A DNA stretch of 64,000 bases. Origin: Alphaproteobacteria bacterium (GTDB lineage: Bacteria; Pseudomonadota; Alphaproteobacteria; Rhizobiales; Rhizobiaceae). Position 1 is the first letter of the stretch. Each line of letters starts with the position of its first letter. Made by a program: the position numbers and the translations under genes. A model generated the notes under the pieces. It ran no database searches. It was given only the letters and a program-made list of their open reading frames with translations, and was not told where the DNA came from. Shown in pieces: positions 29,774 through 38,099 of this stretch. The DNA is taken from contig JANSYK010000001.1 in the NCBI GenBank assembly GCA_024742485.1, forward strand, positions 372,001-436,000, read 5' to 3'.

Positions 29774-29875
29774 CTAAATTCCGCCGAAGAGATAAACCAA
29801 TGCCAGCAGCCCTACAAAACCGATCACTGCACGGGCCGTTACGCCCCAGCAGGATTTCTCGACCGTTTCTTCCAT
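29774..29875 (-). CDS. Small single-pass membrane protein (33 residues)
   Basis: MEETVEKSCWGVTARAVIGF followed by a hydrophobic GLLALVYLFGGI end. A GGAG lies 7 nt before the ATG at 29875 and an intrinsic terminator follows 25 bp after the stop, which together argue for a real mini-gene. A short acidic head precedes one transmembrane helix reaching the C-terminus. No known family recognised. A longer in-frame extension to 30040 has no gene-like features. Confidence 0.5.
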   Translation of the reverse strand: MEETVEKSCWGVTARAVIGFVGLLALVYLFGGI

Positions 29876-30300
29876 TTTGGCTCCGCTTAATGCCTCAAAT
29901 CCTGTCCACTGGCGATTGTTTTCCCGCCATATGGTTCGCGCGGTTTCTAATGGAACGGGCTGGCGATCGCAACCGTAAAATGACCGTTTTGTGACTGAAG
30001 ATGGGCACCGGATTTTGGAACAAAAAAAGGTGTGAAGCATTTCAACAATTTAGTGTTGGGAGGCTGTAGAGCTTTTTTTCGCATTTTTGCCGTATTGCGC
30101 CAAATGATTCCATCTTTCCACAGCCGGATTTGAGACCCGCAGGGCTGATTCGACATGCGCCTATTGCGACACGATTTGTCCGATGATGGGGTTGGGAGTT
30201 GTCAGGCAATTGTCGAAACAGACCCGTTGGACAACACGCCACAGGGCCTGTCAGGAAACAATCATCACTGGATTAAACCCGCACAAACCGTCATGATCAT
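29876..30300. other. 425-bp gap without a recognisable gene
   Basis: Between the small membrane protein gene (minus) and the EamA gene (plus). It should contain divergent promoters. A T-rich run sits at 30070-30078. No RNA gene or conserved ORF is seen. Confidence 0.5.
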
Positions 30301-31260
30301 TTGCCGACTGCTGATCGCAGTCCGACAAACGAAATTCCGGATTCGATTGTGCAGACGATCAAACACGCCACGCTGACCGACATTGCGTTGATCGCTCTGA
30401 CCGCCTTGCTCTGGGCCTCGTCATTCGTGGCCATCAAGGTTGCAGTTCCTGAAACCGGCCCATTCTGGCTTGCCGCGATACGGGTATTGATCGGCTTCAT
30501 CGTGCTTCTGCCCTACGCAATCTATCGCGGTTTCATGCTGCCACGGGGCCAGACAATGTGGCTGTTGGTCCTTGGTATGTCGGTGCTCAATGTCGTTTTC
30601 CCGTTTTTGCTCATTTCCTGGGCAGAATTGACCATCGATGCGGGTGTCGCATCGCTCCTGATGGGCACCGGCCCGTTCTTCGCACTTCTCGGGAGCCACC
30701 TGTTTACCACGGACGACCGGCTGACCGTTCCCAAACTCGTCGGTGTCCTGTGCGGATTTTCAGGCGTTCTGGTGATTGTCGGCGTCGATGCCATTGAAGG
30801 GCTTGGGAGCAATCTTGCAGCGCAATCAGCCTGCGTTGGCGGTGCATTGTGTTACATCGCAGCCGGCCTGCTGATCCGCCGCATAGATATTCCGCCGGGT
30901 CGTTTGGCCTGCCTCGCGCTCGGAATATCCGGCATTGTCCTGGTCGCACTGGCTGCCTGGCAGGATGGCGCACCGCCGCTCGATCTGACTCCCGAAGCAT
31001 CCATGTCGCTCGTCTATCTGGGCCTGCTTCCCACCGGTTTTGCCTATATGCTGCGGTTCTATCTGATCCGAAAAATCGGATACTCAACATTCTCCATTGG
31101 CCTCAATCTTATTCCGGTCTTCGGCGTTCTGCTCAGCTTGATATTGTTGGGCGAGCCATTGACCCTGAAGGTTACGGTCGCCTTGGTTCTGGTCGTCTGC
31201 GGTCTGTTCATAGCGCGCATGAGCCCAAAGACAGACCATAAGGCTGGTGTCACGCCATGA
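30301..31260 (+). CDS. EamA/DMT-family transporter
   Basis: About 319 residues (TTG at 30301) or 303 residues (GTG at 30349); neither start has a strong ribosome site. Ten hydrophobic helices in two EamA repeats: LTDIALIALTALLWASSFVA begins the first and FAYMLRFYLIRKIGYSTFSI with VFGVLLSLILLGEPLT is in the second. Inner-membrane exporter, substrate unknown. The stop overlaps the ATG of the DUF1624 gene (ATGA), starting a three-gene membrane-protein operon. Confidence 0.9.
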   Translation: MPTADRSPTNEIPDSIVQTIKHATLTDIALIALTALLWASSFVAIKVAVPETGPFWLAAIRVLIGFIVLLPYAIYRGFMLPRGQTMWLLVLGMSVLNVVFPFLLISWAELTIDAGVASLLMGTGPFFALLGSHLFTTDDRLTVPKLVGVLCGFSGVLVIVGVDAIEGLGSNLAAQSACVGGALCYIAAGLLIRRIDIPPGRLACLALGISGIVLVALAAWQDGAPPLDLTPEASMSLVYLGLLPTGFAYMLRFYLIRKIGYSTFSIGLNLIPVFGVLLSLILLGEPLTLKVTVALVLVVCGLFIARMSPKTDHKAGVTP

Positions 31261-32243
31261 CGGAACCGAACATCACCAAACCCACCACAAGCCGCATTCC
31301 CGTCATTGACGTCGCGCGTGGTCTCGCGCTTTTCGCCATGGCCATCTATCATTTTGCATGGGACCTTGAGTTTTTCGGTTACGTGCCACAAGGCATGACT
31401 GCAGATGGCGGCTGGCGAATTTTCGCACGATCCATCGCCAGCAGTTTCCTGTTTCTTGTGGGCGTCAGTCTCGTCCTGGCGCATGGAAGGCAAATTCGCT
31501 GGCGCCCGCTGATAAAACGCCTTGCAATGATCGTTGCGGCCGCTGCCGCCATAACCGTGGCAAGCCGGATCGCAACGCCGGAGCGCTACATATTCTTCGG
31601 CATATTGCATTCCATCGCAGTTGCCACGGTCCTTGGAGTGCTCTTCATCAGAGCACCCGCTCTTTTCAGTGCGGCAGTCGGCATCGCCATCATCATTTTT
31701 ACACCGGATCTGGTGGATCCGCTTTTCAACCAGCCCTTTCTGCTGTGGCTGGGTCTGTCGACCGAAACGGTTCAATCCAATGACTTTGTTCCTGTATTCC
31801 CTTGGTTCGGTCCAGTGCTGCTGGGCATGGCTGCGGCAAGATTTGCCCTCGACCGGAATTTGGTCGCCCGGCTTGCGTCAATCTATCGCGGCTCGGGCAC
31901 CATCAATACAGGCCTGATTTTCACCGGCCGCCACAGTCTTGCCTTCTATCTCATTCACCAACCGGTGCTGGTAGCAGCGGTGTATGCGGTCAGCCTGATT
32001 GCTCCGCCGCCACCGCCGGACCCGAAAGTAACGTTCATGAACAGCTGCAATTACAGCTGTTCCTTGAACAATGAGAGCGCATTCTGCAGCCGCTTCTGCA
32101 CCTGCACACTGGACAGGCTGGTGGAAGAAGACCTGCTGGACGCAATCATGACCGAGGGAAAACGTGAACAATCACAAACAGACATTCAGGCAATCGCCCG
32201 TGCCTGTACGTCCCAATCCATAGAGGAAGCACCGTCCCAATGA
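31257..32243 (+). CDS. DUF1624 / heparan-alpha-glucosaminide N-acetyltransferase-like membrane protein
   Basis: 328-residue multi-spanning protein. The family signature RIPVIDVARGLALFAMAIYH is at residues 13-32, then helices typical of acyltransferase-type DUF1624 (FLFLVGVSLVLAHG, FFGILHSIAVATVLGVLF, LIFTGRHSLAFYLIHQPVL). After the last helix the protein has an about 70-residue soluble tail with seven cysteines within about 22 residues (C-x3-C-x8-C-x3-C-x-C plus flanking ones), suggestive of metal or disulfide chemistry. ATGA overlaps join it to both neighbours. Confidence 0.88.
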   Translation: MTEPNITKPTTSRIPVIDVARGLALFAMAIYHFAWDLEFFGYVPQGMTADGGWRIFARSIASSFLFLVGVSLVLAHGRQIRWRPLIKRLAMIVAAAAAITVASRIATPERYIFFGILHSIAVATVLGVLFIRAPALFSAAVGIAIIIFTPDLVDPLFNQPFLLWLGLSTETVQSNDFVPVFPWFGPVLLGMAAARFALDRNLVARLASIYRGSGTINTGLIFTGRHSLAFYLIHQPVLVAAVYAVSLIAPPPPPDPKVTFMNSCNYSCSLNNESAFCSRFCTCTLDRLVEEDLLDAIMTEGKREQSQTDIQAIARACTSQSIEEAPSQ

Positions 32244-32707
32244 ACGTATACCGGGCAACACCGAACACCATTCCCTGGCCACCGATCATCACGGCGGCGG
32301 CCATTTTGATCTCAGTGCTTCTTGGACTGGTCTATGCGCCATCCCTTCCTGACAACGCAGTGATCCGCCTCATTGGTGCTGTCATGGCGGTTACCGCCAT
32401 CTACCTGGTTGGATGGGCGATCGTCACCATGATCTCGGCGCAGACGACGGTCCTTTCGCACCGCAAGTCGGACCACCTCGTCACGGCTGGTCCCTTCACG
32501 ATGACGCGCAACCCCATATGTCTCGGCCAGCTCATGCTGGTGGCCGGCCTTGGACTGGTCACGACCAATGGATGGTTCCTGATATCCGCGGTTATTACCG
32601 GAATCTGTCTCTATCGGCTGGGGATCCGCCGTGAGGAATTGCACCTGCTGGCCCGGTTCGGTGCAGAATATGAGTTCTATTGCCGACGGGTCCGTCGCTG
32701 GATCTGA
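32240..32707 (+). CDS. Isoprenylcysteine carboxyl methyltransferase-like membrane methyltransferase
   Basis: 155 residues with four hydrophobic helices. The C-terminal half has the ICMT/PEMT pattern: LVTAGPFTMTRNPICLGQLM (AdoMet-binding RNP region), then RREELHLLARFGAEYEFYCR with the catalytic Glu-Glu and YxxY-type end. Such enzymes methylate membrane-embedded lipids or small hydrophobic substrates. It closes the EamA - DUF1624 operon. The natural substrate is unknown. Confidence 0.88.
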   Translation: MNVYRATPNTIPWPPIITAAAILISVLLGLVYAPSLPDNAVIRLIGAVMAVTAIYLVGWAIVTMISAQTTVLSHRKSDHLVTAGPFTMTRNPICLGQLMLVAGLGLVTTNGWFLISAVITGICLYRLGIRREELHLLARFGAEYEFYCRRVRRWI

Positions 32708-32773
32708 CGCCAATACAGATTCACGTCATATCAGAAAAGTGAAAACGGGATTGGTTTTGTTTTCGTAGAAACA

Positions 32774-32803
32774 CTCAGGTATTGCCGACTCCGTCAATGC
32801 CTG
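32774..32803. terminator. Stem-loop between convergent genes
   Basis: TCAGGTATTG and CAATGCCTGA arms (one wobble), 10-nt loop, between the methyltransferase gene and the convergent MerR gene. No clear T-tract, so only a possible terminator. Confidence 0.4.
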
Positions 32804-32810
32804 AATGGGC

Positions 32811-33197
32811 CTACGTTCCAACCCGCAATTCCGCCAAACGGGCAAGGCAGGCCTCGTCCACATTGTCGAGTTCGGCAAGCGTTTCCTCGATGTCCCTGCG
32901 TTTCTGGTCGAGCTGTTCACGCTTTTCCGCGACCCGCTTCATCATCAGTTCCAGTTGACCCAATTCCCCCGGCGGTCCTTTGTACATCTCGATGATCTCG
33001 CGGATTTCCGCGATGGTGAATCCGAGGCGTCGCCCCCGCAGAATCTCCTTGATCAGATGCCGGTCCGACGCCTTGAAAAGTCGGGTCCGTCCCCGTCGGT
33101 CCGGATGAATGAGCCCCTCATCCTCATAGAATCGCAAGGTGCGTGTTGAAACGCCGAATTCGCGTGTCAGTTCGGTGATCGTGTAGAATTTGTGCAC
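32811..33197 (-). CDS. MerR-family regulator, LiuR-like
   Basis: 128 residues from the GTG at 33197, which has GGGA 6 nt upstream and gives MHKFYTITELTREFGVSTR; an ATG at 33218 would lie on the predicted transcription start. Winged HTH (about 3-55) with TRTLRFYEDEGLIHPDRRG, then a coiled coil (LELMMKRVAEKREQLDQKRR). No effector cysteines. The pattern is that of LiuR/AtuR regulators of branched-chain amino-acid catabolism, but no liu genes are adjacent. A TTACGTAA palindrome in its own promoter suggests autoregulation. Confidence 0.88.
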   Translation of the reverse strand: MHKFYTITELTREFGVSTRTLRFYEDEGLIHPDRRGRTRLFKASDRHLIKEILRGRRLGFTIAEIREIIEMYKGPPGELGQLELMMKRVAEKREQLDQKRRDIEETLAELDNVDEACLARLAELRVGT

Positions 33198-33225
33198 GTT
33201 GATTCCCGGAAATGTCATTCACCCG

Positions 33226-33255
33226 AATCTACTTGTTCTCTTACGTAAAAGTCAA
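33226..33255 (-). promoter_or_regulatory. Promoter of the MerR gene with TTACGTAA operator
   Basis: Minus strand: TTGACT (33255-33250), 18-nt spacer, TAGATT (33231-33226). The near-perfect palindrome CTTTTACGTAAGAG at 33251-33238 starts inside the -35 box and fills the first half of the spacer, the classic place for MerR-type action. LiuR-family sites have an ACGT core. Confidence 0.5.
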
Positions 33256-33318
33256 TCAGCACATATTTCTTTTAATTTGCAAATACTTATTGTCACAAAG
33301 CGAAGTGCGCAGGACAGA

Positions 33319-34734
33319 TCAAAAGAAGCCAAACCACCAGCCGGCCAATCCCAGAAAGGCGAAGAATCCAACGACGTCGGTAACGGTCGTTACAAAAACC
33401 GCAGAAGCGATCGCCGGGTCAATTCCCATCTTGTCCAGCAACAGCGGCAGGAGAATGCCCGAAAGACCGGCAGCGACCATATTGACGATCATTGCCATCC
33501 CGATGACAAGACCCAATTGCCAATTGCCAAACCAGACATAGGCCAATACGGCAACAAGTACTGCAAACATCATCCCGTTGATGATGCCGATGACGGCTTC
33601 CCTGCGGATCACGCGGCCGGCATTGTAAATGTCGATGTCACGGGTTGCGAGCGCCCGCACCGTTACAGTCAATGTCTGTGTCCCGGCGTTGCCCCCCATG
33701 GATGCGACGATCGGCATCAAAATGGCAAGGGCGACCATTTGCTCGATGGTGGCATCGAAAATACCGATAACCAGCGATGCAAGAATTGCCGTCAGCAGAT
33801 TGACCATCAGCCAGGGAAACCGTGAACGCACGGTTGAAATCACATCGTCCGACAGTTCCTCGTCACCGACGCCGCCAAGCCGTTTGATGTCCTCCTCGGC
33901 TTCTTCCTGGATGACGTCGACAACATCGTCGATGGTTAGAACGCCAACAAGCCGGTCATTCTCATCAACGACCGCCGCAGAAAGCAGGTCATACTGACCG
34001 ATCAGCTGGGCCGCTTCTTCCTGATCCATGGTCGCAGGAATGGGCCGGCTCGTCTCATGCATGATGTCTTCGATCTTGATTTCACGCTGACTGCGCAGGA
34101 TCCGGTCAAGATCGATCGCGCCGAGAAGCCGAAAGGTCGGATCAATGACGAATATCTGGGCAAAGGAATCCGGAAGGTCCCGCTCCTCCCGCATGTAATC
34201 AATCGTCTGGCCAACGCTCCAAAAAGGCGGGACGGCGACGAATTCGGTCTGCATGCGTCTGCCGGCCGTGTCCTCGGGGTATTCCAGTGATCGTCGAAGG
34301 CGGATGCGTTCGGTGAAAGGAAGCTTGGCGAGGATATCCCTTTGATCCTCCTCGTCCATGTCTTCAAGGATATAGACCGCATCGTCGGAATCGAGTTCCC
34401 CGAGCGCCTCGGCGACCTTGTCGTTCGGCAGGTCGTCGACAATGTTCAGCCGGATCGCATCATCGACCTCGGTCAATGCGGCAAAATCAAAATCGTCGCC
34501 GAGTAGTTGCACCAATGCGTGGCGCTGCTCCGGCTGCAGGGATTCGATCAGATCGCCAAGTTCGGATTCATGCAGATGGGAAACGATGTCCTTGAGAAAC
34601 AGCACATCGCGGTCGGCAATCGCTGCCTCGACACGGGCAACATAGGCGCTGCCGATGACACCGTCCTCATCATAAATGTCCGGGCCGCTCTTTTCCGGAC
34701 TCCGGCTCCTGTCTGGCGCGCTCTGTTCGTTCAT
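33319..34734 (-). CDS. mgtE: Magnesium transporter MgtE
   Basis: 471 residues from the ATG at 34734 (GGA upstream); a GTG at 34776 would add 14 residues. Order: superhelical MgtE-N domain (about 30-150, many DDDxxx acid helices such as LLGDDFDFAALTEVDDAIRL), two CBS domains (about 150-270), a plug helix, then five transmembrane helices with MPIVASMGGNAGTQTLTVTV, the conserved pore segment. Mg2+ channel gated by cytosolic magnesium. Monocistronic. Confidence 0.96.
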   Translation of the reverse strand: MNEQSAPDRSRSPEKSGPDIYDEDGVIGSAYVARVEAAIADRDVLFLKDIVSHLHESELGDLIESLQPEQRHALVQLLGDDFDFAALTEVDDAIRLNIVDDLPNDKVAEALGELDSDDAVYILEDMDEEDQRDILAKLPFTERIRLRRSLEYPEDTAGRRMQTEFVAVPPFWSVGQTIDYMREERDLPDSFAQIFVIDPTFRLLGAIDLDRILRSQREIKIEDIMHETSRPIPATMDQEEAAQLIGQYDLLSAAVVDENDRLVGVLTIDDVVDVIQEEAEEDIKRLGGVGDEELSDDVISTVRSRFPWLMVNLLTAILASLVIGIFDATIEQMVALAILMPIVASMGGNAGTQTLTVTVRALATRDIDIYNAGRVIRREAVIGIINGMMFAVLVAVLAYVWFGNWQLGLVIGMAMIVNMVAAGLSGILLPLLLDKMGIDPAIASAVFVTTVTDVVGFFAFLGLAGWWFGFF

Positions 34735-34870
34735 GACGTCCGAATCCGGTGCGTTTATCCTAGGCTCAGAACCCACTGAGTATCAGGATTTCGACGGTCG
34801 CGCAGTCCTTTTTGCGCTCTGTTCGGACAAACGCAAATATTGGGCGGATGGTGCCCGGCAGACACATGTT

Positions 34871-35242
34871 TCAAAGGAGGTAATCGAGAACCGCGTCAGC
34901 CGTGGTCGGGCTGGTAGCCATCGGCAAATCATAGACTGCCGCAAGACGCAACAGCGCCTTGATGTCCACATCATGGGGCATTGGCGAAAGCGGATCGACA
35001 AAAAATATCAACCCGTCGAGCTTGCCGTCGGCGATCATCGCTCCGATTTGCTGATCTCCACCGAGCGGCCCGCTCTTGACTGTGGTCACAGAAAGCCTGC
35101 CGTGAGCATCTCGAATGCGGCCACCGGTTGTTCCGGTCGCAACAATCATTATTCCAACCAGTCGACCGGCATGACGGCCGACCCATTCGACCAGTGCATC
35201 CTTTCGGGCGTCATGGGCAACAAGTGCAATCGTCTTGGTCAT
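34871..35242 (-). CDS. mgsA: Methylglyoxal synthase
   Basis: 123 residues converting dihydroxyacetone phosphate to methylglyoxal and phosphate. Family motifs in order: [44 protein letters not shown] with the catalytic region, [20 protein letters not shown] with the phosphate-binding Asp, and [13 protein letters not shown]. The ATG overlaps the stop of the GNAT gene (ATGA), so the two form an operon. Shorter than E. coli MgsA (152), as usual for alphaproteobacterial forms. Confidence 0.95.
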   Translation of the reverse strand: MTKTIALVAHDARKDALVEWVGRHAGRLVGIMIVATGTTGGRIRDAHGRLSVTTVKSGPLGGDQQIGAMIADGKLDGLIFFVDPLSPMPHDVDIKALLRLAAVYDLPMATSPTTADAVLDYLL

Positions 35243-35748
35243 GTCGTCATCCGTTCATGGACCGGCGGGTCCCCGAGGTCCCTGTGCATCTTCACAATCT
35301 GTATATCCTGTCCAAGACCTGCCGAATACCCGACAGACAGGGACACCACCCGATAGCCGAAGTGTTCATAAAATCCGATGGCCGGCTCGTTTTTTGCATG
35401 TGTCTCGAGAATGACGCTGTCATATCCGGCCTTGGCAATATCTTTCTCCAGTGCGGCCAACAGCTTTTTCCCTGCGCCTTTGCGCTGGTGCTCCGGATCA
35501 ATCCACAGATCGGTGATATTGTTGTCCAGCTTCTCTCTCGCAGCCCATCCAAGCACGGCACCGCCATCCTGGGCCAGAACAATCCTGGTCCAGTGCTTGC
35601 TGCAGAATTCATGATAGGCGTTGCGGGCATTGGTCTGTACGGCTTCGGTGTTTTCCCCCCAGCCGATTACTGCGCTCTCCCAGGAACGAATGCCGATCAG
35701 TGCAAGTGTGTGAGAGTCTCTGGATGTTGCAGGGCGAATGTCGATCAT
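35239..35748 (-). CDS. GNAT-family N-acetyltransferase
   Basis: 169 residues from the ATG at 35748 ([20 protein letters not shown]). Acetyl-CoA-binding signature: [20 protein letters not shown] (motif A, Q/RxxGxG/A), then [16 protein letters not shown] (motif B). Substrate unknown. It is translationally coupled to mgsA by an ATGA overlap, so regulation of methylglyoxal metabolism and this acetylation may be linked. Confidence 0.93.
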   Translation of the reverse strand: MIDIRPATSRDSHTLALIGIRSWESAVIGWGENTEAVQTNARNAYHEFCSKHWTRIVLAQDGGAVLGWAAREKLDNNITDLWIDPEHQRKGAGKKLLAALEKDIAKAGYDSVILETHAKNEPAIGFYEHFGYRVVSLSVGYSAGLGQDIQIVKMHRDLGDPPVHERMTT

Positions 35749-35892
35749 TGCCAGGTCCCAAAGCGCCAAAGGCGTCTTTCAGCAATAGGATTCGACAATA
35801 ACACTATTTTCAGTGGGGGCAGAATGCAAAACCGCCAATGTCATTTCGGCGGTTCACCCTGTCAAGATCTTGGCTACCAGGCCGTTGTGACG

Positions 35893-36291
35893 TCAGCCGG
35901 CGGTGCGGACAACCGGGTCGCCCTTGTCGGCAAGTGCCTTGAGGTCGGCAGGCTGCAGTTCGACCGATTCCCCGCATCCGCATGCGGAGGTCTGGTTCGG
36001 ATTGTTGAAAACAAATCCGGAGCGCAGCTTTGTGGTCTCATAATCCATCTGCGTTCCCAGCAGAAACAGGACAGCCTCCGGCGCAACGAAAACGGTTGCC
36101 CCGTCGATTTCGACACGGTCGTCCTTGCTGTTGGCTTCCTTGGCCATATCAACCGTATATTCCATGCCGGCGCAGCCGCCCTTCTTGATACCGATCCGCA
36201 GCCCGGCCACGGGTTCACCGGCCGACTCCACCAGACGCCTGACACGCTCGGCGGCCTTGTCGGTCAATGTCATGACTTCAAATTGGCTCAT
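35893..36291 (-). CDS. sufA: A-type Fe-S carrier (SufA/ErpA-like)
   Basis: 132 residues. HesB/IscA fold with the three cluster cysteines: GGCAGMEYTVDM and SACGCGESVEL (GGC and CGCG motifs). Collects nascent clusters from SufBCD and passes them to apoproteins. Last gene of the suf operon, 106 bp after sufT. The gap of about 140 bp to the GNAT gene below has no gene. Confidence 0.94.
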   Translation of the reverse strand: MSQFEVMTLTDKAAERVRRLVESAGEPVAGLRIGIKKGGCAGMEYTVDMAKEANSKDDRVEIDGATVFVAPEAVLFLLGTQMDYETTKLRSGFVFNNPNQTSACGCGESVELQPADLKALADKGDPVVRTAG

Positions 36292-36397
36292 CTCAAGTCT
36301 CCAGAAGTGTGCTCCACTTTATTGTGTCGACTGCCATCCATTTCTTCATCGGCCTGACATCAGCATTATCAGGTAATGGCAAAAATGCGAGTTTCAA

Positions 36398-36778
36398 TCA
36401 GTACCAACCAACCGCGATCTGTGCTTCTTCCGACATTCTGTCGGGTGTCCAGGGCGGATCGAACGTCATGGCCACTTCCACTCCGGAAACGCCCTCAACG
36501 GTGCTCACCGCGTTTTCGACCCACCCGGGCATTTCGCCGGCCACCGGGCACCCCGGTGCGGTCAATGTCATCAGCACCTTCACCATTCGGTCATCTTCAA
36601 TGTCGATCTTGTAGATAAGCCCGAGTTCATAGATATCTGCCGGAATTTCCGGATCATAGACCGTCTTGATCGCGGCCACGATATCGTCGGTGAGCCGCGC
36701 CAGCTCATCACGTGTGATCGTCGACGCCGTAAAGGTTGCCGAATTCGGCGCCTGCTCGGTAATCGTTTCTTCGTTCAT
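36398..36778 (-). CDS. sufT: SUF-system Fe-S assembly protein SufT (MIP18/DUF59)
   Basis: 126 residues from ATG 36778 (ATG 36787 is equally possible). DUF59 domain with KTVYDPEIPADIYELGLIYK, LMTLTAPGCPVAGEMP with the reactive Cys, and MTFDPPWTPDRMSEEAQ, the SufT signature. Assists Fe-S cluster maturation, especially under high demand. The sufS-sufT junction carries a 19-bp tandem duplication. Confidence 0.92.
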   Translation of the reverse strand: MNEETITEQAPNSATFTASTITRDELARLTDDIVAAIKTVYDPEIPADIYELGLIYKIDIEDDRMVKVLMTLTAPGCPVAGEMPGWVENAVSTVEGVSGVEVAMTFDPPWTPDRMSEEAQIAVGWY

Positions 36779-36788
36779 CGGGCTCATT

Positions 36789-36826
36789 CCACTGTTTCGC
36801 AATCAGGCCACTGTTTCGCAATCAGG
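36789..36826. repeat. Perfect 19-bp tandem duplication at sufS-sufT junction
   Basis: CCACTGTTTCGCAATCAGG occurs twice back to back. The second copy contains the sufS stop codon. Looks like a recent slippage or replication duplication. Confidence 0.9.
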
Positions 36827-38099
36827 CAAAAAATGCTCGTGCTTTCTCCAGAGCATCATACAGGACATCCACCTCATGTCGCGTATTGTACATACCGAAC
36901 GATGCTCGACAGGTCGATGTCACGCCGTATCGCCGCAAGAGCGGTTGTGCACAATGTGTCCCGGCACGCACGGCCACACCTGATCGGTCTATGACCATGG
37001 ATATATCGTGCGCATGGATGCCTTCAAGTTCAAACGAAATGATAGCACCTTTACCGGGTGCTGTACCAAAAACACGCAAGGAGTTGATTTGACTTAATTT
37101 TTCATGCGCGTATGCGGATAAATCCGCCTCATGTTCCGCAATGGCATCGCGGCCAATCCGCTCCATGTAATCGAGCGCTTCTCCAAGGCCAATGGCTTGT
37201 GCGATCGGTGGCGTCCCGGCTTCAAACCGGTGCGGTGGCGCATTGTAGGTAACGTCATCCTCACTGACATCGAGGATCATTTCGCCGCCGCCCTGAAACG
37301 GGCGCATCCTGTCGAGCATGGCGGCTTTGCCGTACAAAACACCTATTCCGGAAGGTCCGTAGACCTTGTGGCCGGTAAAGGCATACCAGTCGCAATCGAT
37401 GTCCCGGACATCGACAGGCATGTGAACCGCGGCTTGGCTTCCATCGATCAGCACAGGGATTCCGCGTTCACGGGCAATGCGGCAGACCTCCTTGACCGGA
37501 ACGACGGTGCCGAGCACATTCGACATGTGGGTCAAGGCTATCAGCTTGGTTCGCTCTGTGAGCCGTGACTCGAACGCCTCGATGCTGAAAGCGCCGTCAT
37601 CGGCAACGGGCACCCATTTGATCACCGCGCCCTGTCGCTCGCGAATAAAGTGCCAGGGAACAATGTTCGAATGATGTTCCATGATCGTGAGGACGATCTC
37701 GTCGCCCTCGCCGATTTCCGGCATGCCATAGCCGTAGGCCACGGTATTGATGGCTTCCGTCGTCGATTTGGTGAAGACGATTTCATCAACCGATTCGGCA
37801 TTGATGAACCGCCGTACCTTTTCGCGCGCCGCTTCATAGGCATCGGTTGCGGCATTCGACAGGAAATGCAAGCCGCGATGCACATTGGCATATTCGTTGG
37901 AATAGGTCTGGCTGACCGCGTCGATCACACATTGCGGCTTTTGCGCCGATGCACCGCTATCAAGATACACAAGAGGTTTTCCATGGACCTGCCGGGACAG
38001 GATCGGAAAGTCGCGACGCACGGCCTCGACATCAAATGTGGCAGGCGCATGGGTCTGTTTGTCCTCGGCCAATCCCGGATGCAGGTCAGCCATGGTCAT
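36822..38099 (-). CDS. sufS: Cysteine desulfurase SufS
   Basis: 425 residues from ATG 38099 (MTMADLHPG; the ATG at 38093 is an alternative), overlapping the sufD stop by 14 bp. PLP-dependent type II cysteine desulfurase mobilising sulfur for SufBCD. Motifs: DSGASAQKP, EYANVHRGLHFLS, MEHHSNIVPWHF, FTGHKVYGPSGIG with the PLP Lys, and AVRAGTHCAQPLLRRY with the catalytic Cys. Normal length. Confidence 0.96.
   Translation of the reverse strand: MTMADLHPGLAEDKQTHAPATFDVEAVRRDFPILSRQVHGKPLVYLDSGASAQKPQCVIDAVSQTYSNEYANVHRGLHFLSNAATDAYEAAREKVRRFINAESVDEIVFTKSTTEAINTVAYGYGMPEIGEGDEIVLTIMEHHSNIVPWHFIRERQGAVIKWVPVADDGAFSIEAFESRLTERTKLIALTHMSNVLGTVVPVKEVCRIARERGIPVLIDGSQAAVHMPVDVRDIDCDWYAFTGHKVYGPSGIGVLYGKAAMLDRMRPFQGGGEMILDVSEDDVTYNAPPHRFEAGTPPIAQAIGLGEALDYMERIGRDAIAEHEADLSAYAHEKLSQINSLRVFGTAPGKGAIISFELEGIHAHDISMVIDRSGVAVRAGTHCAQPLLRRYGVTSTCRASFGMYNTRHEVDVLYDALEKARAFFA

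Noticed and set aside
31059-31775. 238-codon minus-strand frame opposite the EamA and DUF1624 genes
   Set aside because: Shadow of two conserved genes with helical membrane pattern on the plus strand.
35128-36357. 409-codon plus-strand open frame across mgsA, GNAT and sufA
   Set aside because: Antisense to three clearly assigned genes, no family similarity, Cys/Arg/Gly-rich composition typical of a shadow frame in GC-rich DNA.
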